Origin: Halocaridina rubra
Lineage: Eukaryota > Arthropoda > Malacostraca > Decapoda > Atyidae
Direction of reading: 5' to 3'
NCBI GenBank assembly: GCA_037179515.1
Contig: JAXCGZ010001901.1
Span: 118,501 to 182,500, forward strand
Length of the DNA: 64,000 nucleotides
Below the pieces are notes generated by a model. The model had not been told where the DNA came from, made no database searches, and saw nothing but the letters and a program-made list of their open reading frames with translations. The position numbers and the translations under genes were made by a program. Each line of letters starts with the position of its first letter. Positions within the stretch are counted from its first letter, which is position 1. Of the stretch, positions 41,601-64,000 are shown piece by piece.

Positions 41601-44600
41601 TGTGGGGGTAGGCTTGCAAACGATGTTGTCGACTAAATAATAAAAAATGTTACTGGAAATTGATCTTATTAATTTCCAAGATCACTCCCTGTTCGAAGCT
41701 GTGACAGCAACTTTCGTACCACATTGGATCAGTGTCTGGCTCACGCTAAAGATATTCATTAGACAACTCCTTGAAGTTAATTTGTACAGCCTATGAGCTT
41801 ATGGACCAAAATTAATGTATTTCTTTGCCATAATATTTTTCTGCATGTCATATCCTGCTAAAGAGATCAGGTTAGGATCAAATGAGTAAGGAAACTTGAG
41901 CAGTAAAGCTTTGTCATCACTTTTATTGGCAATTCTCTTTGAAAAATAATGAGGGCTGGGTTTGCCAGTCACTTGTTCCCCTATCCCTCTTGATCGGTTC
42001 TCATGAAACATTGAGACTACAAAAGATATTAGTGGTTGCACCTCGGCTTGCTATAACCTGTTATTTTCTATTTATACTTATCTCTTAGTTTTATTTATTT
42101 GCAAATGTTTTTTCACTCATGGCAAGTAGTATATGTAGTTTACCCACAAGCAAATAATAAAATTTTTCCCTTGCTCTCTTGGGAGATAGTTTTTTTTCTA
42201 ATGCATTTTCCTTTGATATCTCAGGAATCTATTAAGGGCTTGGGCAGTGTGTGACCATTACCGGTACCCTGAGTAAATGCCCATTCTAACCTCAAACTGG
42301 GGCAGGTCTCAAAGCAACAAATCAAAGTTAAGCGTGTTACCATCCTGGACATTGAATACAATACAAAATGAATGGAACAAAACTAGGCTTGTGCAATAGT
42401 TACTCCATGATGCTTACTCTCAAATTATGGTGAAATCTTTTTTCTAACATAATACTCTTAATACAAACCACAGATTACTTACATGCGAACATGGATATGT
42501 ATTTCCTATTTTGCAGGTCCAGTACAGTATATCATATTTGTTTAGCCAATACCTTGCTTGTGCACTGCGAAAAATAAGCAAGCAATATGGTGGACGAACA
42601 AATGAACATTGATTACAAAATGTAATAAAAAACCTGCTGTTGGTGGCTCTTTAATGTCTACTAGCAGGCTGCAAAATACTCTCATTTTCATTATCAAAGA
42701 AAATAATTTTATGATTCCATTAAGGCTCCAGATTATTAGTTAGGCATTTCCCTTAATAAAAACATAGTAGTAAAAGTTATTAATAATTTTAACAAAGTAC
42801 GAACCATATAATTATAGTCTTAAATAATTATACTGTCCAACTAACTTAATTCTATGAGTATTTAGCATACATATCCCTCACAATGTGCAGTATATATCAA
42901 GAAGGCAGTCAAGAGAATTCTTAAAAACTTCTCCCGTTCTCATCGATCCGGTATTGCGCAGCTCTCTTGATACCAAGCCCATTGCAAGTAAACTATGCCC
43001 AGTCACTGAGTTTTCAGTAGTTAGCAAACTTATAATACCAACAATTCATGTAAATAGCACCTCCCTACACCAAGGTGGCTCATATTGGGTATCAGATGGC
43101 AGGGTTATTGACAACTCTCGTGTTGTAGTCACAATCAGTTCCGCAAGCTATGCGAAAACACAAATAGTTATGTCGAGAGTAGTAGTAAGTACTATATATG
43201 AGCTAGGGGCAACAATTCCAAACCTAAAGATGAGAGAAAGAATACATGTACACTATATATATAGGCCAAAAAAACACGTATCAAACAATATACCTTTTAA
43301 AAATTATTTCACATAAAAAAATCGCACCGCTGGATGATCATTTACACGACATTTATTATACAATATTAACAGTTCAATAACGTTTTCTCACAGTATTTAA
43401 TCAAGGAAGCAGCAATATACTGCCTTTCATTTTCCAAATTTATTCAATTTATTTCTTCTGTAACCTTTGTACAATATGGGTTTGTCTTATTTGTGACACT
43501 CACCCCAAGAATAAACATCTAACCTTCATCAAGCAGAAAGAAAAAATAATTTCTAAACTCTAAAAAAGGTGGCTAAATGTACTCATTACAGCTAGAAGTA
43601 CTCTGCTTGTGAGAGTTCAGTTCATATATCAAGTCCGGCCCAGTGAAACATACTTACATAGTTCATGTTTTTATTTGTATTCATGACAAGATGCCAATAC
43701 TGTATTGGTGTCCGTATTCCATAATGCTTTCAGGAAGTTCACTTGAATATCTTTTTTCAGTTTCAAGAGGAGAGATTAATTAATAATTTCTTAAGTGTGA
43801 TCTGCTTCATTATATGGATGTCAAAAGTCATGAATATTTGTTGGTAAAATGGCCTTTAATGATTATATCCATTACCGCCTCAGTATTGTGGAATCATACA
43901 AGAGATTTGATCAGTGATGAAAAGCAAACGACAAAAAATAACTGCTGTCAAAACTGTTTGAGCTCATTAAGAACTAAATGTTATGAAAGATTTCCATGAG
44001 TGTTAATCAAAATGTCATAAAAAGCAGTATAAAAACTGTTAAAAGTGGCACTAAAATAGATTAAAAAATAATGCCACTGGGAAAACTTGAGAAAAAGTAA
44101 ATTTATATCAGTAAATAATATAACTATCTATACTGGAAAGGGGAACATATTTTTAGCAAACGTGCTGGCACACATTCACAAGCGTATCTGCAGGGATTTT
44201 TTATATGTTAGTGCTGAAATATGAGCTTATCTATCATTTTACTTGCTTATGTGCTGGGAAATATCATGAAGATTGGTGAATAAGAAAGTAAAAGATGTAC
44301 TTAATCAGCAAATTATGAAGAAAAAAGCTCACAGCAGCACTCAAAAATTATTTCCAAGAACATTTCCAACTTGCAGACATCATGGGGTGTTTATTTGTGC
44401 ATACATAAAAATATGTATCAGGAACGGCATGAAAAATATATCTTCTTGGGGAACTACTGAAAAAAAAATTGATTTTCACAATGATTCCACAACCGAATAC
44501 AATATTCTCTAAAGATCCTTAGCATAATGATTTTCTCTGTACAGATATGAATACAACTCTCATCAAGAAAAGGTAGTGAAAGATATGTACAATACATCAT

Positions 44601-46090
44601 AGTATATAAACAATATGTACACAGTATACAGAATTTAAAAACCATAATGAATAATATGTCAGATGTGGATATGAATTTTTAAACACAATAAGATACTATA
44701 AATAAATCACTTGACTGAGAAAAGTACTTGCAAGAATTTGAGACTCAAGTTTCCATTGATAGTTACTTAAAAATATCTAAAATGCAAACATATAAACAGC
44801 CTTTAGTATGGCAGAAGGTTAAAAAAAAATCTGTAAGAGAACACTAACTCCATATAATATACATCAGCTTTATCAAGGGGAAGAAAAATACGTTAATTTA
44901 AACATCAGAGACTAAACTTAAGTCACAGAAAAGTCCTTTCAGTTAAGGAAACAATACAGAAAAAAATATCAATTTGAATTCAATAAGTAGCAAAAAATAA
45001 GAGGGAATTTTGAGTTTTAAAATTATACAGATCTATTTATGCAGTGCTTTGGTTTTTTAGAATGCATTAATATCTGTATCACAACATTGTAATAGTACAG
45101 GCGATCATTTTAAAGGGTTTGAATGGTTGACAATTTGTTATAATAATAATAACTAGGATGGCAAGTCCTCTAACACAAGTTGTAGCTATACTGAAAAGAT
45201 CCAGTTGTAAATGCACACAAACTAAGTTTTTTTTTAAACAAGCTTATATCCTACTGAGCCAGAAAGATGGCACCAAATGAAGCAAAATAGCTGAAATATC
45301 CGGTCTTAAATATGTTCTGCCCATCACTTCCTAGAACATAATGCTAAAATATTATTCGTCTTTCTTTAAATTACAACAACCAACAAAAATTTGTGTACAA
45401 GTGTACTGACAATTCAGTTATCAAATCTATGAAATGTGAGCAAAAGCTGGATGGATATTACCTTTAATAAAAGAAACAATAGAAATAGCAATGAAAAGTT
45501 CTGAACTTTTGAGATATTTATTTACTATTAATTAAAAGTCTAACAATTTTGTAGAGTATACGCCAAGACTTCCTCTTCATATCTCAGTAAATAGTTCCAG
45601 AAAATAATAACAAAAAGCTCTGATTTTTGTTACGAAGAGTCATTCGCTGGACGTAACGTGAAAAGCATATACCTTGTTACCTTATTTAAAATATTTCCTT
45701 CAGTAACAGTACCATCCAGATAACTTTAAAAACTGCACTACAATATTGGTGCACTAAAGGTATAGAGTATGCAAGGAAAAACTCTTCTTGTTTGGAAATG
45801 GACTTGGTTTTTAGTAATGTTACCACAACTGAGCACTTTATAAGAACCAAGTTGCTTTTGAGCAATTTTCCTAAAAGAAAATGCAGAGATATAAGGAAAG
45901 TACTAATAAAATAATTCAACAAGATATAAGAATATGAAAAAAGGAAAAAGCAAAGAATTTCAAAACATTATTGTATCCTCGACTAGTAGCTGACAATACT
46001 ATTAAGTTCACTGTTAACCAGTACATTAGCATAATTTTCCTGTAATACAAATATGCAAAAAAAGACAAGAAGAGTTTAAATCAAACTCTT
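41601..46090 (-). other. CSRNP 3' flank, AT-rich
   Basis: It must include the CSRNP 3' UTR at its upper end. Very AT-rich, with no transposon or RNA gene recognised. A plus-strand frame at 42885-43316 (143 codons, from a GTG) has no domain and ordinary AT-rich composition, and I do not call it a gene. The minus-strand frame at 41799-42041 is likewise unassigned. Confidence 0.45.
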
Positions 46091-56934
<10,844 letters not shown>

Positions 56935-57207
56935 ACTCCCTGCCTGTAAGAGAAATACCAAAAGGTTGATATAATATCAAGGAGTACTTAAATCTATTGC
57001 ATTTATAAGCACTTCGGAGTGCAAATGAACCGATACCATTATTAGAGATCCAGCAACATTCAACATAACCTAACTTGAGCCAGTCCTACACATGACGAAG
57101 AACCTAATGCGTGACTGGAGAATTATGGTAAAATATGGTACTACCTTTCAAAACAAACTCATGTTAAGAATTTACTATTTACTTTCACACCCCAACAAAC
57201 AGCACCA

Positions 57208-57362
57208 TTTTATGTCACAATTAGCTCATGAATGGGGGTGGACAAGTAGAGGTTGGAGCTGGGGGATTAAAACTGAAAGACCTTCCTAATAAACCGAGAT
57301 AGGTTTGAACCCTTGTCGATTGCCTTCCAAATCACATGTGCTTCCACTGTGCCATCCCAGCA
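57208..57362 (-). mobile_element. tRNA-derived SINE, family B
   Basis: Minus strand: head GGGATGGCACAGTGGAAGCA, B box GGGTTCAAACC, then the tail with TTTTAATCCCCCAGCTCCAA, GTCCACCCCCATTC and TGACATAAAA. It lies between the CSRNP coding exon and its candidate promoter. Confidence 0.85.
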
Positions 57363-58299
57363 AGCAACATGAAAATACCAATCGCGGAAAAGAAATACAG
57401 TATATCTAAAACAACTTAAAAAAAACAATGATTCATATTATATAATTTCTTAACTAGGGATGACCTAGGCCACCTAACCTTATAATAAACTTAACGAGTG
57501 TTTTCCCTTGTTGGGGGTGTGAAAGTAAACATATACCACAAACTCATTCAAAAGCAGGGTAAACTTTTCGATTGAACTATTTTATTCCCTAACCTAACCA
57601 AACTAACTTAATCTACCCTGAATAAATTTTTGCATGTTTGCTTGCAAGATGTGACCAGTCTCCAACCCCTCTGACCCCCTAAACAGAGTCCCCAACCAAA
57701 TACTCTCACAGCAATGCATACCTTGATAAAATCATACCATGAAAACACAACTCGTTCATAAAAACCCTTAAATGGAGCGCATAATCCGCATCTGCTTGCA
57801 AGAAATTATGGGTGATTTCACTGTCTCCGTCCCCCCCTAAACAGACCTCCATCAAATACCCTGAAGGCACAGCTATGCATTTTCTTTTCCTTATACCCCC
57901 CAATAATGGTTACAAGACTCATTTAGGGTATTTTAAACACACTTATTTTAACATAAATCCTATACGTACGTTCGAGGTCACAAATTAGGGAGAAAATAGT
58001 AGTCAATAGCGCATTAAACAAGTAAATAACCAGAGTAACACTGAGACTTCCTGACATCACCGTATTTTCAGTTACACTAAAATTGACTGAGGACTTCTTC
58101 GATTCTTCCGACGTTTTCTATATTTAAATCCAACTTAATTATTCAAAAAGAATTTAAGAATGTATGTTTCGCTATAATCTATTACTTAATATATTATTAA
58201 TTTACTTTATTGTAAAATCTTCATCTCGACTTGGCTAAATTTCACACAAAAAATAACATTCAAACAAAATAGTCGACTTCTTATGCAGCAGTTGAAACT

Positions 58300-58505
58300 T
58301 CATGATGTCATCAATTTTCAACTAATCATGGCGAAGACTGCAAATACGACATCGAACAACAGCCAATCAGAGTCAAGAATTGACTTAGGTCATAAGTCTT
58401 TATTTCTATAACCAATCATGATGAAGAAGACATTTACGTCATCATTTTTTAACCTATCAGGACCAAGAGAGTTATTACGTCATTGTCTAAATCTATCAAC
58501 ATTCA
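58300..58505 (-). promoter_or_regulatory. Candidate CSRNP promoter: repeated CRE/CCAAT modules
   Basis: About 1.4 kb upstream of the CSRNP coding exon acceptor lie two TTACGTCA sites (58434-58441, 58475-58482; TGACGTAA on the minus strand), a related TGATGTCATCA (58303-58313), and two CCAAT boxes in ATTGG orientation for the gene (58363-58367, 58412-58416). The motifs are arranged in about five loose repeats of 41-48 bases, each [ACGTCAT or similar] followed by [CCAATCA or CTATCA]. CREB/ATF and NF-Y style control would suit an inducible CSRNP gene. That is inference; no TATA box or start site is identified. Confidence 0.4.
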
Positions 58506-58648
58506 AGTAAGCCATTTATAATGTTGACATGTTGCATCTGCTAAAAATAAACATTGAGCTATAAAGAACTACGTGATTTTAAATTCTTTTCTGAGCTAAC
58601 GGCTATTTTCTGAAGTATGTTATGTCATTAAGTACAAGGAAATTATAA

Positions 58649-58653
58649 TAATA

Positions 58654-58688
<35 letters not shown>

Positions 58689-58692
58689 TAAA

Positions 58693-58737
<45 letters not shown>

Positions 58738-58738
58738 C
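58649..58738. repeat. (AAT)n microsatellite
   Basis: Nearly pure trinucleotide array of about 90 bases, ending at a SINE head. Confidence 0.97.
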
Positions 58739-58741
58739 ACT

Positions 58742-58917
58742 TTGTGGAAACCGCGGTAGCACAGTGACTGAAGCGCTTTCCTCGTGAAGTGACGTTGCCG
58801 TATTCGAGTCTACCACTTGGCAAAAAAGGAAGGGCATCCAGCCTTGCTTCCCCCCAGTTCCAACCTGTCTGTGTCCACCCCCATTTGAATGGGGATTAAC
58901 AGTGACATAAACGACCA
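58742..58917 (+). mobile_element. tRNA-derived SINE, family B
   Basis: Head CCGCGGTAGCACAGTGACTG, B box TATTCGAGTCT, body GGAAGGGCATCCAGCCTTGC, CCAGTTCCAACCTGTCTGTG and TCCACCCCCATTTGAATGGG, end GTGACATAAA. Confidence 0.88.
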
Positions 58918-58995
58918 ATAATATTACCATTATGTGTTCAAAGCAAAATGATAGAGGTTTCAAGAACTTTCATTGAAAAGATTCCAACTATATTC

Positions 58996-59275
58996 CCTCA
59001 TCGGGTCCGGGCACCACGAAAACATTCATGAAAAAGTAGCAGCTTATGAACAAGGTAGAAATAAGAGAGTGATAGGTACAGAGATGGGAAGTATTGTGAC
59101 TTGTCAGATGTAAAGAGATAATAAGAGATGTGTCCCGACTACACAAGAATATTCGGTGTAGATGTAGGCATAAGAAAGTGAGAAAAACCACGTCACTGAC
59201 AGACTTAATATTAAGCTGACATGGATAGTCATATTAAATTCCAAAGACCTTCAGTTGTAGTATCGCAACGGGTCG
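58996..59275 (-). mobile_element. Short repeat family A (SINE-like)
   Basis: Aligns with 34432-34675: CCCTCATCGGGTCCGGGCAC, ACAGAGATGGGAAGTATTGT, GACTTGTCAGATGTAAAGAG, AATATTCGGTGTAGATGTAG and TTGTAGTATCGCAACGGG. It lacks the terminal GCCCGTCCTGGTGT box and A tail of the other copies. Confidence 0.82.
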
Positions 59276-59479
59276 TTTGTCATCATGACCAATGTACTAC
59301 TAGTATATGATAGTGTATGTATGTATGAATGTATGTTATATGTAGGTATGTATGCAATGCATACATCCATGTGTGCATTATCTTTACTGTAAGTACTCAT
59401 TTATCATCTTAATTATCTTCATTTATCGATTCGTTATCTGTTGTAATGACAAAACTTACGGATAATACCTTGCACATGT

Positions 59480-59721
<242 letters not shown>

Positions 59722-59774
59722 TAATATTGTGATAATAGTGCTAATTATAAGGATATTAAGAACGTGTCCATTAG

Positions 59775-59778
59775 AGAG

Positions 59779-59851
<73 letters not shown>
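59775..59851. repeat. (GA)n microsatellite
   Basis: About 77 bases of GA repeats with a few single-base slips. Confidence 0.97.
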
Positions 59852-59852
<1 letters not shown>

Positions 59853-60087
59853 GAACCTGACTGTTGTATTGATCAACTAATCCCATGCAGCTGCTAAAGA
59901 AGAAGATGATGATGATGATGAAAGAGAAATAGTAGTAAAAGAAGAGGAAGAAGAAAGAGATTACATATCATATAAAGCGAGTGAAATACAAAAGTTTCCC
60001 GTCAAAAATATGATTGAAAGCAACAAACAGAAAATGGAAATGTAAGTGTGGATGAAAACCAAACAAGAGTTCCAGAGGGGATACGGT

Positions 60088-60287
60088 AGTCGCCGTGGCT
60101 CAAGCGGTAGCGTCCGCGACTTTGAGGCGTCAGGTCGAGGGTTCGCGCCCCGTCACGGTCTAAGGTTAGCAAGGGCATGCACTCAGGGTAACGATTACAT
60201 CTGTCAAAACTAGTCTTTCGCAAGAAGGCAACCGTCCTAGCCCTTGGTGGAAAAGGGAGTCCGTGACGTAAAACCGGAACAACAAGA
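60088..60287 (+). mobile_element. tRNA-derived SINE, family C, with target-site duplication
   Basis: Head GTCGCCGTGGCTCAAGCGG (A box TGGCTCAAGCGG) and a degraded B box GGGTTCGCGCCCC; a 200-base element ending ACCGGAACAACAAGA. It is flanked by imperfect 20-base direct repeats, AGTTCCAGAGGGGATACGGT (60068-60087) and AGTTTCAGAGGGGATACGGT (60288-60307). These mark the insertion boundaries. Confidence 0.9.
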
Positions 60288-60862
60288 AGTTTCAGAGGGG
60301 ATACGGTGCAACTGTGCCAATCAATCACAGCGAAAAGAATGCCTCAAAAATCCACTAGTGCCACATAGGCACCGCCTGCTTAACTAAATGTTATCTATTT
60401 CTGTCAGTTACGGAGTTAGCAACGATGCCAACTCTGTCTATCCCCTCATCTCCAAATCTATCGTTCCCCTCATCTCTAGTACAACCTAATCTGATAAACT
60501 GATTCGGCGTAGTTGCCGAATCCATCCCCTCATAACTAATGCAACCTAATCAAATATAGTTAGCGTAGAAAAATGCAAGCAACGTCGGTTATAAAAATAA
60601 TATAATTTCTTAGAAAGTGTAAAGTCTTGGTTTTTAATGTCAATGAAAATTTTATATTAAAATTTTACCGGGTATTTGAATTTTAGTAAAAAAAAAAAAA
60701 AAAAAAAAAAAACTCAAGTTACTGAACAAGGAAATGGGTTGAAAATAATGTTGTCAATAGTAACAAATCTCAAAATCAGGATTCTTTCGGCATAACTCCC
60801 TCCTACACTGTCCTGGGAGTCACTGAGTACGAATATCCACATTCAACGTGTACCCAGTGCGG

Positions 60863-61010
60863 GACATCGGTAGTGTAGCGGTTAAAGCGCTCAAATCGGA
60901 AAGTGGAAAGCCGTGTTCAAACCCACTACGGAGCGATAGGAATGGCATCCAACCTTAATTCCCTAGCTCTAACCTGTCTACGTCCATCCCCAATCGAACA
61001 GAGATAAAAG
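60863..61010 (+). mobile_element. tRNA-derived SINE, family B
   Basis: Head GGTAGTGTAGCGGTTAAAGC, B box GTGTTCAAACCC, body GGAATGGCATCCAACCTTAA, TTCCCTAGCTCTAACCTGTC and TCCATCCCCAATCGAACAG. Confidence 0.88.
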
Positions 61011-61023
61011 GGGTAGAGTTAAA

Positions 61024-61350
61024 GAGATCCATTCTCCAATAGCATCTCGAGTAGTTAATAAAGTAGATTGGGGGGAACGGGGAGGAGCTAGGCATAACTG
61101 GGTGTGTATAAGATACTCTTCAATCGCATCTCCCGAGAAGAGAGATGCGGTATGGGGAGAAAAAGGGGCGGAACTTGGGATGATACTGAGTGCCAGGAAT
61201 ATCTGCTTTCCAATTTCATATCCAGAGAAGAGGAGAGAGGCAGCACGGGGGAAAAAGGGCGGAGCTAGGGACGAAAATGGATAGGCTATCCGCTCTCATG
61301 TGGTGACAGAAGCAGCATAGGCATAAAGGGGAGGGGCTAAAGGTACACAT
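61024..61350. repeat. Four diverged 87-bp tandem units
   Basis: Units start at about 61024, 61111, 61199 and 61284. The first three pair a CCAAT-like box with CATCTC (CTCCAATAGCATCTC, TTCAATCGCATCTCC, TTCCAATTTCATATCC). All four carry a G-rich box (GGGGAGGAGCTAGG, GGGGCGGAACTTGG, GGGCGGAGCTAGGG, GGGGAGGGGCTA). Non-coding. Confidence 0.8.
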
Positions 61351-61370
61351 AAGAAAGAAACTAGGTATTA

Positions 61371-61472
<102 letters not shown>

Positions 61473-61504
61473 CCACACACACACACGACAACAGCATCAG
61501 GGAG

Positions 61505-61770
61505 GACTGTATAAATTACATAAGTCTCAAAACATCATATGTCAAATATCCCTGTAGCAGTGTAGGGAGAGCATTCCCCATAGAGGTGACATACCTCTCG
61601 GCCAGAAATAATATATTGCGAAAAATTTCTTGTAGCCTTGGCATGCAAGCTCTCGAAGGCAAAGAGCGTCTATCGTCAAAGCAGTCAAATAAACAAGGGT
61701 GGAAAGAACTTGCTTGGAATAACACAAAGACTCGAAAGAGTTGATTCCAGAAGGGCCAAAATATCATTCT
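61505..61770 (-). mobile_element. Possible LINE C-terminal fragment
   Basis: The minus frame includes FDDRRSLPSRACMPRLQEI and FLAERYVTSMGNALPTLLQG, resembling the C-terminal R-V-xxWN-LP motif of CR1/Jockey LINE proteins, with G in place of W. The match is weak. It could be chance. Confidence 0.35.
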
Positions 61771-62119
61771 GCAAGAGCAAGTCTTCAACAACCCGTGCTT
61801 AAGATGTGTATAAATCATGCAGCTTTCTCTTATGCTATACCCATACATTACGTAGCTATATTTTGTTTTTATTATACTTCACTAGATTCCTTGAACAAGC
61901 ACCAAGGTATAGTAAGACTCAAGTACTGCTTGTTGAGACTGATTCTTGGTAACGAAATTCTGGTCCATGAGGAATTACTACTATGGGAGACGATCTCTCT
62001 ATACATCATTCAAAGGGGATAGTCAAGACATGGTGTTTTATGACTTGTGTAAATTATGCAGTCCTCTCTGACGCTATTCCCAAATTTCAAGTATCCAGAG
62101 ATACTCTTTCTTGATTATG

Positions 62120-62124
<5 letters not shown>

Positions 62125-62213
<89 letters not shown>
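62125..62213. repeat. (AT)n microsatellite
   Basis: Pure dinucleotide array of about 90 bases. Just after it, TCTCNNCAGCCCTCATACTTTCC-type sequence is tandemly duplicated (about 62275-62340). Confidence 0.97.
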
Positions 62214-62214
<1 letters not shown>

Positions 62215-62547
62215 GAAGTATCTGAAGTCAAGAATAAAAATATAGTGAAAACCTTAATGTATTCAAAATACTATCTCCAGCCCTCATACTTTCCAAACCG
62301 CATATAATACTCTCTGCAGCCCTCATACTTTCCAAACCGCATATATGTACTTAGCACACCACCAAGAGGACCTACATGCGATTCTCCAGGATGGTTCACA
62401 CCGTGTTTCCTCGCTATAAACTCCTAAAGATTAATAGAGAATAATAGTAGTTTGTGGACTCCATAGGTTCAAAAAGTACATAATGCGTGTATTGTCAATT
62501 TTGGAACAATATCTTCTTGAGGTATAATCTTTTTTTTTTTCGTTTTT

Positions 62548-62703
62548 TATGTGTCACTATTAGTCCCTATTTGGGGGAAGGCACACACTGATTGTAGCTG
62601 GGGAATTAAGGCTGGATGCTCTTCCAATCGCACAGCTATGGATTCGAACGCAGGTCTGTCACCTCCAGAGACGAGCATTCTACCACTACGCTACGGCTGT
62701 CTG
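62548..62703 (-). mobile_element. tRNA-derived SINE, family B (best-preserved copy)
   Basis: Minus strand: head GCCGTAGCGTAGTGGTAGAA, B box GCGTTCGAATCC (near-consensus), body AGCATCCAGCCTTAATTCCC, GTGTGCCTTCCCCCAAATAG, end AGTGACACATAAAA. The A and B boxes are the clearest of all family B copies. Confidence 0.9.
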
Positions 62704-62860
62704 TAATAAGAGTAAATATACTCCCTTGATAACTCGCATGTATGGTGATTCCTCACCCACTTATAACTCAGCAGCTGCTTTGAGTACATCACCACATGGG
62801 GGAGGGGGACGGGTTGAGTGCTCAAATATATTAAACATTCAAGGTATTAAGATGGTAGGA

Positions 62861-63510
62861 AGGAGGAGGAGGAGGAGGAGAGAGGAGGAGGGAAATAAAC
62901 TCTGGAAGAATGAGATAGACAATCAAATAAGAGGAAGAGAAGCAGAGGAGGAGGAGGAGGAGGAGGAGGTGGAGGACCTGATGGTGATGGAGGAGGATGA
63001 CGATGATAAGATGGATAAAGTTGAGGGGGAGGAAGAGGAGGAGGAAGAAAGTGGAGGAAATATAACTTAGACAAACAATAAAATGGTAGGAGGAGGAAAA
63101 GGAGGGTTTGGTGGAAGAAGAGGTAGGGGAGGAGGAGGAGGAGGAGCAATTGTAGCAGCATAAGACAACCAATAAGACAGAACGAGGAGGAGGAAGAGGA
63201 TGTAGAAGACGAAGTGGAGGAGGAGGAAGAGGAGGTAGAAGATGAAGTGGAGGAGGAGGAAGAGGAGGAGGAAAATGAAGTGGAAGAGGAGAAGGAGACC
63301 TTGGGGGTGGTGGTAGACGAGGAAAAAGAAGAGAGGGAAGAGGAGAAGGATGAGGAGGAACTGAAGGAATATGAGGAGGGTAAGAAAATAGAAGCACGAG
63401 AGCTAAGTGGTGGTGGTGGAAGATGGCGATTTAGGAGGAGGAGAAGGAGGAGGGGGGAGGGGGAGGAGAGGAGGAGCAGGAGGAGGAGGAGGATTTTGTG
63501 TGCTTGCTTG
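62861..63510 (+). repeat. Polypurine (GGA/GAA)n tract
   Basis: About 650 bases in which the plus strand is overwhelmingly purine, mostly GGA and GAA triplets. It gives long Glu/Arg-rich frames on one strand and Ser/Leu/Pro-rich frames on the other, none with a domain. A (CT)n run follows at about 63559-63592 and a (CATA)n block at about 63805-63860. The last bases to 64000 show nothing recognised. Confidence 0.85.
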
Positions 63511-63558
63511 GCGTCTCTTAGCCGGCTGACACAACACACTAGAAGAGCAAAATCGATA

Positions 63559-63592
<34 letters not shown>

Positions 63593-64000
63593 ATCCACCA
63601 CCACCACCACGAAAATGCCTCCTCCACCTCAATCACCATTACCTCCTCCTCTTCTTCTTATTCTTCTTCTGCCTCCTCCTCCCCCTCCATCAAAATCTAT
63701 TTCACAAATAATGCAAATCCACACTCCCTCTAACTCCACTCCACTCTCACTTCCTAACAGACCCTCTAAAAAGTTACTGTACACATTATTAAATACATCA
63801 CTTACATACATACATACATACATGCATACATACAAACAAACATACATACATACATACAAACGTACATATATATAATTTTCGCCAAATTTACTTCAAATTG
63901 AGACTGATTTCACCACTGCCCTGCAATTTCCATGAATGCACTCATTACACCTATTGCATTAGCAGTCGCTGGAAAATGACATATGCTAATAAAGTCTCTT

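Noticed and set aside
42885..43316. 143-codon plus-strand frame in the CSRNP 3' flank.
   Set aside because: Begins at a GTG, no recognisable domain, composition like the surrounding AT-rich DNA, and probably lies in or near the antisense strand of a 3' UTR.
56935..56961. An upstream in-frame ATG at 56961 as the CSRNP start.
   Set aside because: It lies before the acceptor at 56943/56944 (pyrimidine tract and CAG), so it is intronic in the most likely transcript; the ATG at 56934 is the first in the exon.
62726..63711. Long Glu/Arg-rich and Ser/Pro-rich frames on both strands.
   Set aside because: They follow from the purine-rich triplet repeat; no domain, no splice context, and frames exist in several phases at once.

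Overview
The window is a gene-containing stretch of an arthropod nuclear genome, most likely a decapod crustacean. This is inferred from long AT-rich spliced introns, very long (AT)n, (AAT)n and (GA)n microsatellites, and a dense mix of LINEs, tRNA-derived SINEs and cut-and-paste transposons. No species can be named from the sequence alone.

Three host genes can be reconstructed exon by exon. (1) The 3' part of eIF3m (translation initiation factor 3 subunit M, PCI domain), plus strand, 212-2672; its first exons lie upstream of the window. (2) A complete unc-45 gene (myosin/Hsp90 co-chaperone), minus strand, 33144 to 6710: 17 coding exons joining without a frame break into 931 residues, with three TPRs and a UCS domain. 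eIF3m and unc-45 are convergent. (3) A cysteine/serine-rich nuclear protein gene (CSRNP/Axud1, a transcription factor), minus strand, 56934 to 46091: seven coding exons, 1134 residues, with a candidate CRE/CCAAT-rich promoter about 1.4 kb upstream.

Everything else is repetitive or unrecognised. The unc-45 introns hold a Jockey-like LINE relic (about 10.25-12.62 kb), an inverted array of tRNA-Ile-like units (13.8-15.0 kb), a decayed FLYWCH/MULE transposon whose transposase is split by an RTE-like LINE (16.67-21.71 kb), a TIR element (32.2-32.5 kb) and an 11-unit minisatellite built from the gene's own exon 3 splice donor (30.80-31.15 kb). Between unc-45 and CSRNP lie a foldback element, a hAT transposon flanked by long direct repeats (35.6-39.7 kb) and a CR1-like LINE relic (39.7-41.6 kb). 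A CSRNP intron contains two related pogo/Tigger-like non-autonomous elements inside (TA)n; one has expanded an internal unit of about 159 bp to eight copies. The last 6 kb is SINE- and microsatellite-rich with no gene I can support.

The three host genes do not form a pathway. No operon, CRISPR array, virus or functional RNA gene was seen. The most unusual signals are the splice-donor minisatellite, the inverted tRNA-like array, and the element caught expanding an internal satellite.
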